Positions 11,216-23,291 of a stretch of DNA of 64,000 nt are shown piece by piece. Source of the DNA: Conchocele bisecta (lineage: Eukaryota > Mollusca > Bivalvia > Lucinida > Thyasiridae). Numbering within the stretch: position 1 is the stretch's first letter; every line of letters starts with the position of its first letter. The DNA lies in contig CM055266.1 in NCBI GenBank assembly GCA_029237695.1, forward strand, positions 121,014,569 through 121,078,568, read 5' to 3'. Under the pieces are notes generated by a model. It was not told the DNA's origin, ran no database searches, and was given only the letters and a program-made list of their open reading frames with translations. The position numbers and the translations under genes were made by a program.

Positions 11216-12139
11216 ACGTCATCTTGTATATCTTGACGGATATTCTACATAAATGTATCGTCATTTTACCTAAATATATGCATTACATAATGTTTGTAGA
11301 TTAATAGTATTCGTATATGTTGGTATTTATACTTTCCATTCAAAACTTGATTATGAAAGGTATGATTAGTGTTAGGAACAATACAAAATGACTAATATTT
11401 GAACTTTTACCTTGAATATGACCTTGACCCTGCATCACATGTCATCTTCCTTCACTTCAACTTTTAGTCTTATTATAGTATGCATATAATATTGCCATCA
11501 AACATTGAAGCACTGGTTTATAGAGTGATTTGAACAATTATGCATGTTAATGCTTATTTTCAAAACAGCGGCCATCTTGGACGCCATCTTGAATATCCCC
11601 ATGGTTACTCGACATATTTCCATTTCAACTATATATGTTCATTATATATTGTCTGTAGAGTATTCTGATGTGCTGATATGTATACTTTTGTAAAATTTGT
11701 AGGGTCCGTACCTCAGACTGACTGGCATTGGAACATATACATATTTTCATTGAAGTTGATCTCTTTGTGCTGAAATATTTTGGATTCCTGTCCTCAAGAT
11801 GTACAGCAACATGACACATATGTTGATTTCGTCAAATATTGAAGTTGAATTTTCACCAAAAGTGGAACATACTTTGTACACTCTATCATAGAATAGCCGT
11901 CCAGGATGTTGAATATATATTCAGTTTATCAATCAGCGAGTGTCCTAAATTTGCAAAACTATGTCAAACCACTGCGAGGAGGAGGAGGCAAACTTCGAAC
12001 AACAGTATGTACTGTGTAACTGTGTATCCCCTCATATCGTGTAGATACAAAAGTTCTTTCCGTATCTTCACATTGTTCATATTATGACTAGTGTAGAGCC
12101 ATGTCAGTCTGTGTGGATCATTGGTGACCAGTGTATACA
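11216..12139. other. No gene; one 'gccatcttgga' motif
   Basis: AT-rich. At 11569-11593 it contains GGCCATCTTGGACGCCATCT, a motif also present near 16830, 16960, 17104, 51370 and 52710. Nothing else is supportable. Confidence 0.5.
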
Positions 12140-12575
12140 CATGTCAATCTCTCCAATTCAATTAGTGATCTCTTCAATTCAATTTGTGCTCTCTTAATAA
12201 TTGAATTTGTGCTCTCTCTAATTCAATTTGTGCTCTCTCTAATTTAATTAGTGCTCTCTCTAATTGAATTTGTGCTCTCTCTAATTCAATTTGTGCTCTC
12301 TCTAATCTCTCTAATTCAATTTGTGCTCTCTCTAATTCAATTTGTGCACTCTCTATTAATTATCATTACAGCTAGCGCTAATTGAATTAAAGAGAGCACA
12401 AATTGAATTTGAGAGAGCACAAATTGAATTAGAGAGAGCACAAATTGAATTAGAGAGATCACTAATTGAAATTGACAGAGCACTAATAGAATTAGAGAGA
12501 GCACTAATTATTTGAAGCTAGCATTAATTATTTGAGTTTTTGTAGATTTGGCGTTCCATAGATATAACCGTGTTA
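12140..12575. repeat. CTCTCTAATTC foldback, right block
   Basis: A run of GTGCTCTCTCTAATTCAATT units switches near 12370 to the complementary units, making a large inverted repeat. The outer end 'tagatttggcgttcc' plus 'gatataaccgtg' is the inverse of the head at 8370-8490. Together with 8370-8776 it may mark the two ends of a single 4.2-kb element interrupted by the LINE, or be a separate copy. Confidence 0.65.
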
Positions 12576-12861
12576 TCACACCATCATGTCCATAAATTGC
12601 CTGTGTGCTGTGTAAATGCAGAAACAAAACTCGAACATGTGTGAAAGATGTGATAAACTCTGCTTACACGGCGGATTATACCAGTTGTATCTGGACATAC
12701 TCTGTTAATAAATTATAATAGCGGGTGATTCAGTTGTGACAACCCTTTCACCCCTAAGTATCTGACATTAATAGTCCCATGCTAATTGCTCGAATAATGT
12801 ATTAATCATATATGGGGTACAGTGTATTTTGCAAGTTTGTGAGGACAGGGGCGATTCTTAG

Positions 12862-15800
12862 GCTGCTGATGTAAGAATAAGAATCCTTGGCGCATCATCC
12901 GATCTTCACGCCGCAGATGCACAATATCACAGGGATTGTTATCTATTATTTATGCATGAGAAAAATGTTAAGGCGGCACAATCTAACATGTATGCCAACC
13001 AAATTGCCGACAATGATGGAGTTTTTCTTCGTCTTGTGGAGATAATGAATGATGATCCAAGTCATATATGGACATCTGTTGAACTTCACAACCGGTATAA
13101 TGAGTTGAGCATGGAAATTGATGCACTCAGTCGCAGGGAGATCATTACGAAACTACAGAACCACTTTGGCAACCGTTTGGTGAAACTCGATATTTGCGGT
13201 TGTGCAAGTCTATTCTGTTTCAAAGATCACTTGCCTGGTACTCTTCGATTAGAGAAAGAGGATGACAATGAGGAGACAGTTATGATGGCTAAACTTACAG
13301 ATAAAATCACTGCAGAATGTCGCGATTTGCCGCGAACACAAAACTATGACATCGGCATGTTCAGAAAATCAAAGACCATAGAAAACACAAGCTGTACACT
13401 TCTTTCGTTGGTATCAGGCCTAGTTTCTAATGGCAAGGTAAGTAGAGCCTCTATTACCCTCGTGCAATCGATCCAAGCTCACATAACAAAGTCATACAAT
13501 CAAACAACGTTGGGCTTGGCCTTGAAAGTACACCATCGATTCGGATCTAAGGAACTGGTGTATTTATTGCACGAAATTGGGATCACAGATACATATGACG
13601 AGGTTCTAAGATTCCGTACGTCGGCAGCAATATACACAGGTTCGCAGCCGTATACACTTAGAGGACTGAATGTAGACGACGGTGGAGAGTTGGCGTCCAG
13701 GATAGACAACTATTATCTGAATATAGCCACGCCAAATGGGTGTAGGGAAACTCATGCGTTGGTTGTAGAAGTCACGCAACACATCACACCCTGTCATACC
13801 AAGGGTCAGTTTGGCGGAAATGAGCAGCGCAAAGCTCAGTGAATTGTCGCCCATTGAAGTTCAACATTACGACGGTCCTAAAAATCCACTTCCACCTGCC
13901 GTCAATGTGCACTCTGGTGTTCCATACAACGTTGTGACACAGAGAATGGATGATATTAGCTCATAACTCAAAGCGGATTTGGACTGGCTCACAAACATAG
14001 CAGCACATGATGATGATACTGTGCCTGTTGAGTGGTCAGGCCACATGACACATTTGGCAAGAGAGAATGGATTTGTGGCAAAGGCGACCAAATACATGTA
14101 TGGCCCACTGATTGACTCACCGCCCAGTCACCCAGACACAGTACTCACCAGTTTAGTTTATATAGAAGATTTTTTTAGATCGCATGGGCAGCAGTATGTA
14201 CACCTGGTAGCAGACCTTCAATTGTTCAAAGTAGCCATTCAAATAAAATGGGCGAACCCGACACGGTGGAAGTATCTGTTGGTCAGACCTGGTGGAATGC
14301 ACACATTGATGTCATTTCTTGGCTGCATTGGAACCCTGATGAAAGGTTCAGGATTGACCGAGATATTGAGTGTCGCATATAAAGGCATTAACTCCATGAT
14401 GCTCGGTAAAGCATGGCCTAAGGCTCTGAGAGGATTTCGTATGGTTGTTGTGGGACTTCTCAAACGCAACATTCTCTCTGGTGCAAGGACAACAGTAGAA
14501 ATGGATGATATGATAGCTGCAGCTTGCTCATCAAGAACAGGTCAGCTTTGGGTGGATTGTTTTATCTATCCCACAATCCTAGCACATCTGTTTGTTAGGG
14601 CTGAACGTGAAGGGAAGTATGCACTACACATGTATTGTATGAGTAGGATGCTTCCATATTTCTTCGCAGCTGGACACTGGAATTATGCCAGGTACATCAC
14701 ATGACATCTATGGAATTCATGAATTTGGTGGATGATAAAGCATTGGAGATGTTTTATGAAGGCCGGCATGTGTGCCGACATAGGTCTGGGGCATGGAATA
14801 TGGTGTGTTCTCAGATCAGTTTGGGGAACAAACGTACATTAGGTACGGAAAGGCAAAGGGTGGTCTAGTTGGAATGACACTCTCTCCTGACCAGGTGGCG
14901 AGATGGGTTCTTTCTTACCACATTTGCAACTCTGTGACCTTGGCTATGGATGACATGTTTCATGACCGAGATGACAACGAGTACGATCCTACGACAGACA
15001 AACACAAGGAAGAGGGGGGGCTACGCAGAAGGAAACTTGATGAGATTGACCGGCATAAAATACAGCAGGAATTGTCGAAATAACCCCATCCATTAGAACA
15101 ACATGACACGGACGTACTGGTGAACATCGTAAATGGACAAGTTGCCGATGAAAAGGTGAATGTTCACTCAGCTGTAGCCATTGGTGAATCAATGGCAGCC
15201 GATTTCAAATCACACCTACCCTCTGGATTTTACAATGTCATTCATTGCAAGGTAGTAACGATGGAAACCATGAAGAAAGGGGTGAAACTTGCAGATAGAA
15301 CCATATACGGCATGGAAAAGCTGTACGCACGACTACTTGTAAATTCCCAGAGAAGAAACATTTCCTTGGAGACATTGGTGTGTTACGAGCTTGCACCTCT
15401 TCCCCCAGCTCTATTTGATGAGTTTGGAAGCATGCGAAAGAGTTCTAAGTCCCAACTTTTGCACAGACTAGCAGTTTGGGGGGAGGAAACCACTGACCCT
15501 GACGCAGAAGTAGTAGATGGGAATGAAATGCTGTATCACGTCACCTGGCCGAAAACGGGAACAGTTAGACATCTTGTGCAAAACTTTACACGAGCAGTAG
15601 AAAAGCGATGCGCCGTGGTTGTTGTTTTCGACAGATATATAGAAGGCTCAATAAAAACGCACGAGCGCGTTAGAAGAACTGGTTCCACTGTGTGACGAAC
15701 AGTAAATCTCGCTCTAGAGACGGTCTTGCCAAACAGAGAGACAATAATGAAGAGCTCTCACAACATGAAAGAGTTGATAAAAGTGATATGTGCTGAAAAC

Positions 15801-16696
15801 AATGCTACAAATGTGACCATGGTCGGGGAAGTCACGACACTGTACACGCACGAAGAAGTCATGCATGTGTGAAGTCTCTCGTTCAGGAACAGCTGTGCCA
15901 ACACATTCATGTCATCTCAGATGATACCGATATATTTGCACGGTTGGTGTACTTTTGCTGGAAGTGGCAGACTCCTGTTCAAATCTGCATGAAGAAGTCG
16001 GATGGACGAGTGGTTGACATCAATGCCACGGCTGCAAAGCTTGGACCGAAAGCATCTCAACTGCTAGCCGTTCATGCAATTACAGGATGCGACACAGTCA
16101 GCTACATGTTCGGTAAAGGGAAGGCATCTGCCGTCACGTCAATGATAAAACATGATGTTTCCCTGGATTTGCTTGGCGAGACAGACGCACCACTTGATGA
16201 AGTGACAGCTGCTGGGGGAACGTTTGTGGGCTTGTTGTACAAAGCCAAATACACTTCATCATCAATGAATCAGCTTCGGCATTCTATATTCACAAGCAAA
16301 ATAGCCACTCCAAAGATTAAGAGTCTGCCACCAACCGATTCCGCGTTGAACGAACACGTGAAGCGCGCTCACGTACAGACAATGCTTTGGAAGGCATCGG
16401 ATAAGTGCTCACCACTCAATGTGAACATATCAGACTTTGGGTGGGACATAGTTGGCAATATACCCACGCCACGTACTGGCGTGTCTGATGTGGCACCGTC
16501 AGAACTGATGTGTGCTGTGGTGTGCGGATGTAGTACACAAACCGCTTGTTCCAGGCATACATGTTCATGTCATGGAGCAGCACTATCATGCACGTCATTC
16601 TGTAAATGTATCTCCCTTGGAATGTGTAACAACCCACACACCAAACCAGAAGAGACCGACACCGACGACGAAAATGATGAAGGTCGTGATGAGTAA
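12862..16696 (+). pseudogene. PIN/FEN-like multicopy family protein, broken
   Basis: A single intronless region of about 1,250 codons is read in segments. It is open from 12862 (ASSDLHAADAQYHRDC is coding-like, so the ATG at 12952 is not the true start). A shift near 13810 follows, then an in-frame stop at 13965, shifts near 14702 and 14790, stops at 15081 and 15693, and a shift near 15865. The last part holds HVISDDTDIFARL and AVHAITGCDTVSYMFGKGK, matching the acidic residues and the GCD of PIN/FEN-type nuclease folds. It ends in a cysteine-rich module (ten Cys, CSCHGAALSCTSFCKC) resembling a CXC/tesmin-like motif. I recall this architecture as a large unnamed family in molluscs and cnidarians; function unknown. 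It looks like an inactivated copy. Confidence 0.65.
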
Positions 16697-17170
16697 CAAA
16701 GTCAGTGGCTTATCATGTAATGTGTAAAGTGGTTAGTAATAGCGAACATGGCAAATTAGTTGTGGTTTCAGATTTTTTTTCAGTATTCATTTAATTGACA
16801 GGAACATGCAAGATGCATAATTGTTGCACGCCATCTTGAATTTATATGTGGTAAATACATTTATTGTTGTTTTGAATAGCCCAGTACCGTTTTCGAACTA
16901 AACATATGAAAAGAAAAATATTTTCTACAAATAAGAAATTCTGCCGAAATTGGCGGCCATATTGGACGCCATCTTGAATTTATATATCGAAAATGAATTG
17001 ATTGCTTTTCTAAATAGCTCAGCACCGTGTTTAAATGAATTGTGAACGTTTTGCGGAAGAAAATAGTGTCTTTTCCGCAAATATAGAATTATTAAGAAAA
17101 TGGCGGCCATCTTGGACGCCATCTTGAATTTTAAGAAATGCTCAAGGATGACAAAGTGTCATCCGACGGA
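16697..17170. repeat. Three degenerate ~140-bp units with ATGGCGGCCAT core
   Basis: GCCATCTTGAATTTATATGT, GGCCATATTGGACGCCATCT and GGCCATCTTGGACGCCATCT recur near 16830, 16960 and 17104. Shared spacers include 'aatagcccagtaccgt/aatagctcagcaccgt'. It is a short degenerate tandem array directly after the broken gene; the same core occurs singly elsewhere in the window. Confidence 0.6.
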
Positions 17171-17935
17171 TTTCGAATAAGTACATCGTCAGGGACAATA
17201 ATTCATCAAAAAACGTTAGTAGTACCTTAGTGCAAGCTTCAACCCCATAACGTCCCGACTACAGCGATCTGGGCCGAGATTGAAATGTGGGCCGAGATGA
17301 CCATGGTCCGACTTGACCAGACACCGCAGCAGTTACGTGTTCGCAACTAAATATTATTACGAAATAATTGCAATTTATGTATTTTAAATGTTATATGAGA
17401 TTCATTCCGTAATGTTTTGTTGGTAGTGACGTGAACAGTGGCGTAAAAACGGTATGAATCATATATGACCTCCCCACTTTACCGCCCACATATCGACAAA
17501 CAGGTGTCCGATAGCATCTCGATTTATCAGCAGAATAGTATGGCCACTAAAGTGCGACACGGAGCTCGAAAATACGCATTCATAACATCCCCGGACGGGA
17601 AAATACCTAAATTTTACATTTGGGACCATTTTTATGCTTAGACGTACGTTAATCTCATTAAATCTTGAAATATAATCGATGACTTAAACTTTACACAGCC
17701 TTGGCCCCGATTGTTATTGTTCCGTCTGCGCATGCGCGGACTGAAACCTTTACTGGGCTGAAGAATTTTCTGTTATACCGGCTCATCTGGATCTACCGTG
17801 TTTGCAAATGTCTTCTGTATAGTAGGTTGGGTTGAAAGTTAAAGTTGTATACCATGTTGACACTGCGCGGTTTCACCTGCCGAACAATTAATGCATAATT
17901 TCATTAAAGTCAGTGTACACCCGTGTACGTTATGC
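17171..17935. other. No recognised feature
   Basis: No convincing frame or repeat was identified here. Confidence 0.4.
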
Positions 17936-18252
17936 CGTTCACGAATGGATGATAAATAGAGAATAGTAGGGTAGTGCCGTGAATGGGAAAAATATCTGGC
18001 AAGGCTTAGAAAACGTGATGGGCGAGGCTTTGCCGAGCACATCCCGTTTCCTAGCCGCGCCATTCCCATTCACGGCACTAACCTACTGTTCTATTTATCC
18101 CGTCAACACCTACAAATGGCTTTAAAATGCAAAGAAATAACCCCAGTCACCGCACATATTCATTCGCAGTGATTAGGTCGTATTGACAAGATATCAAAAA
18201 TGTTTCACGGCACCGTGTTTCACGGCACATACGCACTGTGTTGACGGGATAA
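17936..18252. repeat. GTGTTGACGGGATAA repeat, longest copy
   Basis: It includes TTAGTGCCGTGAATGGGA-type and complementary CCCATTCACGGCACTAACCT arms around a GGCGAGGCTTTGCCGAG centre, then TTATCCCGTCAACACC, and ends CACTGTGTTGACGGGATAA. The TTATCCCGTCAACAC pair forms inverted ends about 150 bp apart, so the unit appears to be two nested foldbacks. Confidence 0.6.
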
Positions 18253-18945
18253 TATAGGTTAGCTTTCACTGAATTCCCGACAATACCTTATGGAGTTAGC
18301 CCCCTTCTACCACCGACCCATTCGTGTATGACAATGATCTTGGTGCGCCAGTCCAGCCAGGGACATAATAGGTACCATGGGATATGAAGTCACGCGAAAT
18401 CGAGAAACGAAATTGCTACCCCGCTCCATATCATATCGCGAGGGTAGCAATTTAACCCCATCTATTTAAAGTAACGCATGAAAGAGTGATTTTTGCAATC
18501 GGCTATCCGGCGTGTTTGATATGCTAGCGATATAAAACTGTCAAAGCTGTATTAATATATTATTAATAAAGAACATACACATGCAGAACTTGGTTATTTT
18601 ACCGTGACAAGGTGTTTATCTGACATTTATATGTTATGTTATGTTGGAATGCTGAACAACTAGAGAAAAGATGGCTTCCCTGGGAAAATGATTTCCCTGT
18701 ACTATTATTTTTGGCAATTTACTAGTTCTACATCAAATATTATTTGCTTAAAGGTATAAACTGTACAGTTTACTAAATTTTGACCTACATGCAACAGGTT
18801 TGGGTATGCACTTCGGTTGCTCACCTTTTTTGAATGTGTCAAATTGTAGCCGTAGATAACATATCGGAGGCGAATTATTGTAGCTAGCGAAATCTCGCGA
18901 AACCCGGTATGCACTCCAGTCGTGTACTATCGCCACGTTGGATCT
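18253..18945. other. No recognised gene
   Basis: A minor inverted pair 'aaattgctacc'/'ggtagcaattt' lies near 18411-18452. Nothing else is supported. Confidence 0.4.
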
Positions 18946-19192
18946 CAGGGGGCCGTTTCACTAAACTTCGTACGACTAAAATGTTCGTAAGTGCAAAATT
19001 GTGATAGTCTGTGAATTTCACATTAACAATGTTTTCTTGTAAACAATTATTAGATTCACATTTATTGAGCACATACTGCATATGCAGACTATGCTCAATA
19101 AATGTAAATCCATGAATTTCAATTTCCAGACGATCCTAAATTTGCACTTACGAACATTTTAGTCGTACGAAGTTTAGTGAAGCGGCCCCCTG
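18946..19192. mobile_element. CAGGGG-type palindromic MITE (hAT-like ends), best copy
   Basis: Nearly the whole 247 bp is palindromic. It begins CAGGGGGCCGTTTCACTAAA and ends with the complement; the centre is TGCTCAATAAATG and its complement around 19060-19105. Ends starting CAGGGG and an imperfect 8-bp flanking repeat (TTGGATCT left, TTGTCTCT right, 6 of 8) suggest hAT mobilisation (inference). Other copies: 23292-23543, 49088-49333 and a fragment at 4530-4612. Confidence 0.7.
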
Positions 19193-19639
19193 TTGTCTCT
19201 AAATGAGGTACGTGTTACACATGTGAATTATGTCCCCCCTACGCGTACGTACACATTCCATAAACATAACTGATGTCATATTAAAGATCACATAGCGTCT
19301 GCGCCCCTAATTTAGAGAGTATTTATATGTATGTATGCATGTACATTAGTGTATATAGTCGTCACTCTTCACAATTAATTCACAATGAACTTACTGTTCT
19401 ATCGTGCTGCTCGCTAACTAAACATGCATGAGCTAAAACCGTCACTCACAAATGCACAGTATATATCGCTAACCGAAAATGGCAATTCCCGCTTGCATTT
19501 AAAAGTTTCAACTCATAGTTTTAGTACATGTAACACTTCTGTCGTACTAAAATAAACACATTATCAAAAAAATAAATGCACGAAAATGTTGGAATTAAGT
19601 GAATACATTTCTTTAAGAAATTTGTGCGAAAACACCAGC
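19193..19639. other. No recognised feature
   Basis: No supportable gene or repeat was seen. Confidence 0.4.
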
Positions 19640-19712
19640 ACTAAGGACTCGTTCTATACATGATCATCGTTTGATTCAAAGGTAATTGCTTCGTAAATGT
19701 GATAGAATATAT
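19640..19712 (+). repeat. Left part of an interspersed repeat split by an insertion
   Basis: The text from 'ttctatacatgatcat' to 'gatagaatatat' matches 61064-61124, where it continues without a break. Here it stops at a terminal inverted repeat and resumes at 21538. Confidence 0.7.
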
Positions 19713-21537
19713 GGGCCGCGCCATACGAAAACCGGACTTAATGACAACGTCATGAAAAGCAGTAAACGACGTATGAAAAACGACGTTTGCAGCGTCGCTG
19801 TAAAGGTTCACATTTTCCCTCCAATTTACGTTCACTGGTGTCAATTAACATTTTGTGTGAACAGAAAACGGAAAATTATAACTTACTGAAACTTTCACTA
19901 ATGTGAGACACGATGCCTTGCACCTTAATACACATATTATGACGTCATGACCTGACGGCACGTACTTGTGACGTCACTGAACGTGAATACATGTTTGACG
20001 TTATGGCCATGGTGTCGTGACAAAATATTATAGCAGTGATACTAACACGAGTTCCTCGCAGCATCAATGAAATGCTTCAGGCGCTGTGCATTGTCGCCTA
20101 ACTGTCGTTCTTTGACATTGTCACTCATTTTCGTCGGTTATCCTTATGAATTCAAAATGGTGAACGCATAATTTAACTGGCTACATATCAGCGAAGTTCT
20201 CGCTTACACTGCACCTTGAATCATAAATAATCTTAAATATGAACAACCTAGTGTATGCCAACGATATTACCATCTATTATCTTGGTAAATTGAGACACTT
20301 TTGAACAATTCAATCCAGTACTTAGCGAATGATATGCCATTTAATGCCACTCATGTTATCATAAACGGAGGTAGACACTCAACTATATTGTAAGGGACAT
20401 GCAGTCTGGTTTTTGTCAGGATGATTATCCAGATATCGGGTTTGGTAGCTCCGCAAGGATGTACACTATCAACTAAATATTGGCTGAGAACAGAATACGA
20501 GAGCGAATGTCAATTCAACAAGTTTAATAAAGTCTTAACTACCATGTAACAACAATTAAAGTATTTTTTACAGACTGAATATCGGATTATGCGGTGCAGA
20601 ATATGTCATTTCCACATTGTGGCAGAAATGAACACATGTCAAACAGTGAACAATAATGGGAATCTCAACCTCCAAGTAACCTCTGCAACTAATCAACATG
20701 TGTCGGTAAGCTTGGTTAAATATTCAACATGTTCTCATGTTATTGTACATTACAGTTTTCAGTGTTTAAAGATGGGTGGGGTAACCATGGGCGGATTCAG
20801 GGGGGGGGGGCGGGCCCGGCGCGCGCCGCCCCAAAATTCGCCGAGTAAATATTTTTTGCAAGTTACAAGGCACGTTTTTTTTTTTGCTCCAAAATGCGCC
20901 AGAACGCAGGAAATGCGATGTAGATTTCAAAAAAGAAATTTGATGGTCATAAGCTTGATTTTCGCACGATTTGTAGTATCAAATCATCAGCTTATCACTT
21001 GACTGCATAATAATGTATACCTGAATCAGGCGATGGTAATGCGATCCTCAAGAAAGACACCTGGCAACAATTATAAGGTATCACGCTACCAAATCTGCCA
21101 GACGTCGTGTTTTGTCACACAGTTAATGTTATAAGCCGCCTACTGCAGATGTACACGTGCACTGTCTACAAACAAATATTCCATTTGCAGCAAGTCCTTA
21201 TTTGAAAATTATTCATACGGAATTACGTTACGAGATATCCAAATTTGGTTGACATGCGATAAAAGATGACAAATCTATAGGACTTGTCCGGGTATTCTAT
21301 CAACACACCCCTTCTATACGCAGTTGATAAAAACGTCGTAATTTCAACGTCATTGATCTAAAACGTCATATAAGTTTTTACCACGCGTCATAAAAATACT
21401 TCTAAAATGAAAAATAATTGGGATACATTGATAATTTTGGCGGCATATGGCTTTTAAAAGATGTACAATTCAGAATACGCGAAAAAGTAAAAACTGAAAA
21501 TTGTGTCATTAAGCCCGGTTTTCGCATGGCGCGGCTC
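19713..21537. mobile_element. 1,825-bp non-autonomous TIR element, 4-bp ATAT duplication
   Basis: The left end GGGCCGCGCCATACGAAAAC and right end GTTTTCGCATGGCGCGGCTC are complements; the similarity extends about 33 bp to 'ggacttaatgacA'. ATAT flanks both sides (19709-19712 and 21538-21541), and the host repeat joins exactly if the element and one ATAT are removed, as the uninterrupted copy at 61 kb shows. The interior has no transposase; it holds a G/C-rich segment (20794-20845) that looks like another nested repeat. The superfamily is not assignable from a 4-bp duplication alone. Confidence 0.75.
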
Positions 21538-21790
21538 ATATGTATAACATGCATGTGAATACTGCCTCGTTACTGTATCCTATACGGAACATGGAGTGGC
21601 CAAGTTTGTGTGTTCCAGACATCAGCCTGTTTCACCTGTTCTGCCGTTTGACAAAGAACTTAACATGTGAAGTAGCACATGTGATACAATATAGCTAATC
21701 ACATATAGAAAAGGCAGGAGAACGGACTCCTATCAATTATATTACACCAAACTGTAAAATATGTCTGTTTTCTGGACAGGTTTGTGCCTG
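21538..21790 (+). repeat. Right part of the split interspersed repeat
   Basis: It continues the repeat from 19712: 'gcctcgttactgtatcctatacgg', 'cgtttgacaa', and 'gtgatacaatatagctaa' all align with 61150-61330. Confidence 0.65.
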
Positions 21791-21913
21791 TGTTTTTAAC
21801 AAAATTAACCACCGTTATAGAAAATCGCACAGCGTATCACTCTTACCTAGCCACCCACACAACACATACCATATATACCCACTACTGTACCCACTATTGT
21901 AAATATGACTTTA

Positions 21914-22271
21914 CTATAGGAATGAATGGCATTTTTGTGGAATTTATCGGGGTATACACTTGGAAAAGTCGCGGGAATACTGGACGAAGGCCGGAAGGCC
22001 TCGTCCAGTATTCCCGCGACTTTTCCAAGTTTATATCCCCGATAAATTCCACAAAAAGGCCATTCATTCCTTATAATTCCAGCATTTGAAATAAATTCAT
22101 CAAGAAAATGTGTTTATTTTCCGTTTTCTTAAGAATTAGTTTAACTGCGCCTGACGGTTACGGAAAGTAGTTCGGCATGGAGTTTACTGGGATATAAATT
22201 CTGGACATAGACTTGCTACGGACCAATCAAATGTTAGGGAATTGTGTAAATATTTTTGTGCTGGAATTATA
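21914..22271. mobile_element. AGGAATGAATGGC/AATTCCAGCA composite foldback, copy 1
   Basis: Two parts are always adjacent in this window. The first is a ~155-bp near-perfect palindrome (GGAATGAATGGCATTTTTGT with complement, centre GAAGGCCGGAAGGCC). The second is a ~200-bp segment bounded by TATAATTCCAGCA and TGCTGGAATTATA. The same two-part unit occurs at 48640-48985 and 60133-60505, so it probably moves as one ~355-bp element. No coding capacity. Confidence 0.7.
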
Positions 22272-22756
22272 TATGGGTAACGTGTACACTAACATAGGCT
22301 GTGCATCTGATTGAAAATTTTACACATCAACATTTATTTTGAGATTGATGGGAGAAATGCTCGGATATATCGTCTCTTGTAGTTTGCTGGCATAATATGT
22401 ATACATGTAGGTTGTTGTTGTCATTTATGTCTATTATATATTGCAACAAGTCTTATTTGGTTTACTGTCATATTATTTGCTGTATGTGTGAAACGCACGA
22501 AGTGGTGAAACTGTACAATGGCTTGTACATACAAAGATGGCGGAGATGGCAACTCAATGAACCATATAGTATACAGTAACAAGACAATATTTACATGTGT
22601 TATATACATATATCACATCACTCTTATGAAGCAATTATCGTTGAAGTTGAGTGTATGTATATATGACCTATTACATTAATGTTGATTATGTGGGTGTAGT
22701 AATATGTACATGATCTTGATTGACTAATCTGACAACGTTCCAAATTTATGTTACTA
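22272..22756. other. No recognised feature
   Basis: AT-rich, no supported gene or repeat. Confidence 0.4.
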
Positions 22757-22967
22757 CAATGGAAGCTCTCTAAACCGGACACAAGAAAACATCTGTGATC
22801 TTATTTCTTATTTCTTGGTCATTTATCTCGCGTGATAGTGTCTGTTAATGATCGCATAGCACACAGCTATGACTCAGAATGATCAAATGCCTTATTCACA
22901 GTGAAACCCCTCTAAACCGGACACCATTGGGACCTCACAGGGCGTCCGGTTTAGAGAGGTGTCACTG
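22757..22967. mobile_element. Pogo/Tigger-like MITE, copy 3
   Basis: CAATGGAAGCTCTCTAAACC at the left and GTTTAGAGAGGTGTCACTG at the right, with TA outside both. Orientation is opposite to copies 1 and 2, with the hairpin (CCGGACACCATTGGGACC and complement) at the right end. Confidence 0.7.
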
Positions 22968-23077
22968 TAATTGTCAATTTATTTGGTTTATTAACAGTCT
23001 TTGCTCTTTCAATGTATTCACCGGAGCAATATAAGTCACATGTGTTATTTTTATACACGCAGATATTGGGGACAAAC

Positions 23078-23154
23078 ACAAACAATCTCGTATGAATAAC
23101 AATTAGACCCACGATACCCGTGGGTCTAATTGTTATTCATACGAGATAGTTTGT
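23078..23154. repeat. Hairpin with ~36-bp arms and tiny loop
   Basis: ACAAAC followed by ATCTCGTATGAATAACAATT and onward pairs with the complement that follows, with one mismatch; the loop near 23116 is only a few bases. It could be a miniature foldback element. Confidence 0.7.
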
Positions 23155-23291
23155 TGCTACCTACTTTATAAGCAGATATAAAAGCATGTCAGGCACTGAA
23201 CGGTCAATGGTCACCTGTAATGCGACCGTGCCTGGAGTCATGGGGAATTCGGCAATTATGAGCAGTCTACATCCAGATCTGCTTGCGACTC

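Noticed and set aside
13979..16727. Introns explaining the breaks in the PIN-like region
   Set aside because: Coding-like sequence continues across each break in another frame or through a stop, without GT...AG intervals, so frameshifts and stops fit better.
20589..21002. 137-codon frame inside the 1,825-bp element as its transposase
   Set aside because: It crosses a G-run and a poly-T tract, shows no DDE/DDD pattern, and is far too short.
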